Positions 5,983-7,089 of a stretch of 7,089 bases of DNA are shown one piece after another. The notes beneath the pieces were generated by a model. It did no database searches. It was not told the DNA's origin and worked only from the letters and a program-made list of their open reading frames with translations. The stretch lies in the NCBI GenBank assembly GCA_937920255.1, contig CALDSL010000077.1, positions 1-7,089 on the forward strand, given 5' to 3'. Source of the stretch: an uncultured Anaerolineaceae bacterium (lineage in GTDB: Bacteria > Chloroflexota > Anaerolineae > Anaerolineales > Anaerolineaceae). Every line of letters begins with the position of its first letter. The stretch's first letter is position 1. Made by a program: the position numbers and the translations under genes.

Positions 5983-6016
5983 GCAGGGCGCGGCCGTTTT
6001 CCTGACCGTACCCTGC
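5983..6016 (-). terminator. Possible terminator hairpin after the membrane-protein gene
   Basis: GCAGGG (plus strand 5983-5988) pairs with CCCTGC (6011-6016), and a further short GC pairing lies inside the loop after a mismatch. The structure begins about 30 nt after the stop codon of the minus-strand gene. No U-tract follows directly (AAAACTGC); a T5 run occurs only about 15 nt later. It may be a weak terminator or a 3'-end stabilising stem. Confidence 0.3.
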
Positions 6017-6046
6017 GTGCTTGCGTCTCCACCATGCACACGTTCC

Positions 6047-7089
6047 CTACCGCACCGGGCATTTGAACTCGGCGCGGGCGGCGTCAACGGCGGATTGGCG
6101 GCCTTCCACCACCGGGCTTTCCGCGGCGAGCCGGTTCCACAGGTTGCACACCGGCCGGTTCATATTCTCGGTCAACTGCGTCGCGCGGCGCGAGGCTTCC
6201 AGCGCAGCCTCCCACTGGCCCTGCATGGCGTAGGCCTGGATGAAGGGCAGCAGTTCGGCGCCGTTCTCTGGCGCGAAGCCGCCGGCGGCAGCTTCCTCCG
6301 CCAGGGCGGTGACGCGCGGCCAGTCTAGCAGCGTGCGCGCCAGGTCGGCTTTTTCGTAGTAATAGCACCACTCGTGCGGCGGTTCGGGGCCGAAGATGTC
6401 TTCCGGCACCGGGTGAGCCGCCTCAGGCAGGATGGCGGCCGGGGTATGCACCAGGTCCATCAGATCCGAATCGCCGGGCGACATGGGCAGCACGTCGTGG
6501 TAGATCGGGTCGAGCACGCGCAGGCAGCCGCGGGCGTTGTTGAACGTCACCGGCACGGTCTGGCTGGTGGTACCGCTGAACTTGATATTCCACAGCTCAT
6601 ATTCGATGGGAATATCCGGCTGGTAATCTTTGATGATCTCCGTGCCGAGGTAACGCCCGCCGTCCACGAACCAGTAATCCGGCTGGTAGCTTTCCAGCTC
6701 GCCGCCGTAGAGCGCGTTGAGGGCAAACCCGATGGCGTAATCGCCTACCAGGGCAAACGGCATTTCCGGCCCCACCACCGCCGTGCCTTTTTCCAGCGCG
6801 GGCGCGCGCCAGCTTAATTGCCAGTAGTAATTGCGCATGATGTCCCAGTAGGTGGCGTAGCGATTGACGGTGCGCATCTGGGTGGAAATGGCCAGCCCGA
6901 GCAGCACCGCCAGCAGGCCCGTCTGGCGCAGGCGGCGGTCGCCCAGCCAGTCGACCATCCATACCACCAGGATCACCGCGCCGACCATCGGCGCGAGGGC
7001 AAAGCGGTCGGACCAGGTGCCGACGATGATCTGCCGGTCGGTGATCCACACCGGCAGGCCGCCGAGCAGCACGGCCAGCACGCCCAGCA
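6047..7089 (-). CDS. Polytopic membrane protein with soluble C-terminal region, 5' end outside the window
   Basis: The reading frame is open to the right edge of the window, so only the C-terminal part (about 347 residues) is visible and the start lies beyond 7089. The GTG at 7081 is an internal codon within a hydrophobic stretch and not a convincing start. Counting from 7081, hydrophobic segments occur at about residues 1-13, 27-46 and 55-69. A soluble region of about 270 residues follows, probably outside the membrane. SDRFALAPMVGAVIL and, after the last span, YYWQLSWRAPALEKGTAVVG resemble conserved stretches I recall from Chloroflexota membrane proteins annotated as hypothetical or glycosyltransferase-like. 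Residues 274-303 (GAELLPFIQAYAMQGQWEAALEASRRATQL) look like one helical TPR-type repeat. There is no visible catalytic motif and I assign no function. The stop is TAG at 6049-6047. Confidence 0.8.
   Translation of the reverse strand, partial: LGVLAVLLGGLPVWITDRQIIVGTWSDRFALAPMVGAVILVVWMVDWLGDRRLRQTGLLAVLLGLAISTQMRTVNRYATYWDIMRNYYWQLSWRAPALEKGTAVVGPEMPFALVGDYAIGFALNALYGGELESYQPDYWFVDGGRYLGTEIIKDYQPDIPIEYELWNIKFSGTTSQTVPVTFNNARGCLRVLDPIYHDVLPMSPGDSDLMDLVHTPAAILPEAAHPVPEDIFGPEPPHEWCYYYEKADLARTLLDWPRVTALAEEAAAGGFAPENGAELLPFIQAYAMQGQWEAALEASRRATQLTENMNRPVCNLWNRLAAESPVVEGRQSAVDAARAEFKCPVR

Noticed and set aside
5594..6328. Plus-strand open frame (244 aa) across the 5803-6046 spacer
   Set aside because: It overlaps both well-supported minus-strand genes in antisense, shows no domain, and lacks a credible ribosome site.
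1..7089. Mobile elements, CRISPR arrays, phage or defence genes
   Set aside because: I found no transposase, integrase, direct-repeat array, terminal inverted repeats or target duplications. The tRNA gene has no integrase or duplicated 3' end beside it within the window.

Overview
The window is about 60% G+C and looks like chromosomal DNA of a free-living bacterium. The best guess is Chloroflexota (Anaerolineae-like). That guess rests on a recalled resemblance of the last protein to membrane proteins of that group, on the Chloroflexota-like look of the CBS-ACT protein, and on gene style. No rRNA or other phylogenetic marker is present to confirm it.

Layout. At the left edge, on the minus strand, lies a tRNA-Arg gene with anticodon GCG. 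It has its own consensus-like promoter (129-157) and a rho-independent terminator (4-31). A divergent extended -10 promoter (about 199-226) then opens a five-gene plus-strand operon after a leader of about 185 nt. The operon encodes a complete branched-chain amino acid (LIV/HAAT-type) ABC importer: lipoprotein binding protein (418-1578), permeases LivH (1670-2581) and LivM (2590-3603), and ATPases LivG (3600-4370) and LivF (4367-5089). LivM/LivG and LivG/LivF overlap by ATGA, and LivH/LivM are 8 nt apart. The one larger gap, between binding protein and LivH, carries a perfect 16-bp hairpin that could make the binding protein more abundant than the membrane parts. A 15-bp hairpin (5107-5140) ends the operon and separates it from a convergent minus-strand gene.

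On the minus strand, 5155-5802 encodes a 215-aa AcuB-like protein with two CBS domains and an ACT domain, a likely nucleotide- and amino-acid-sensing regulator. Upstream of it, after a 244-bp spacer with a weak promoter candidate, is the 3' part of a gene for a polytopic membrane protein with a long soluble C-terminal region (6047 to beyond 7089).

Working together: the lipoprotein captures a branched-chain (or related) amino acid outside the membrane, LivH/LivM form the channel, and LivG/LivF hydrolyse ATP to drive uptake. The ACT domain of the neighbouring protein could in principle sense the imported amino acids, but only proximity supports that link.

The window is mostly ordinary core and transport content. 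I see no mobile element, CRISPR array, defence island or clearly undescribed system. The points most worth a second look are the GCG anticodon of the tRNA-Arg, the intercistronic hairpin, the divergent coupling loop of LivH, and the unassigned membrane protein.
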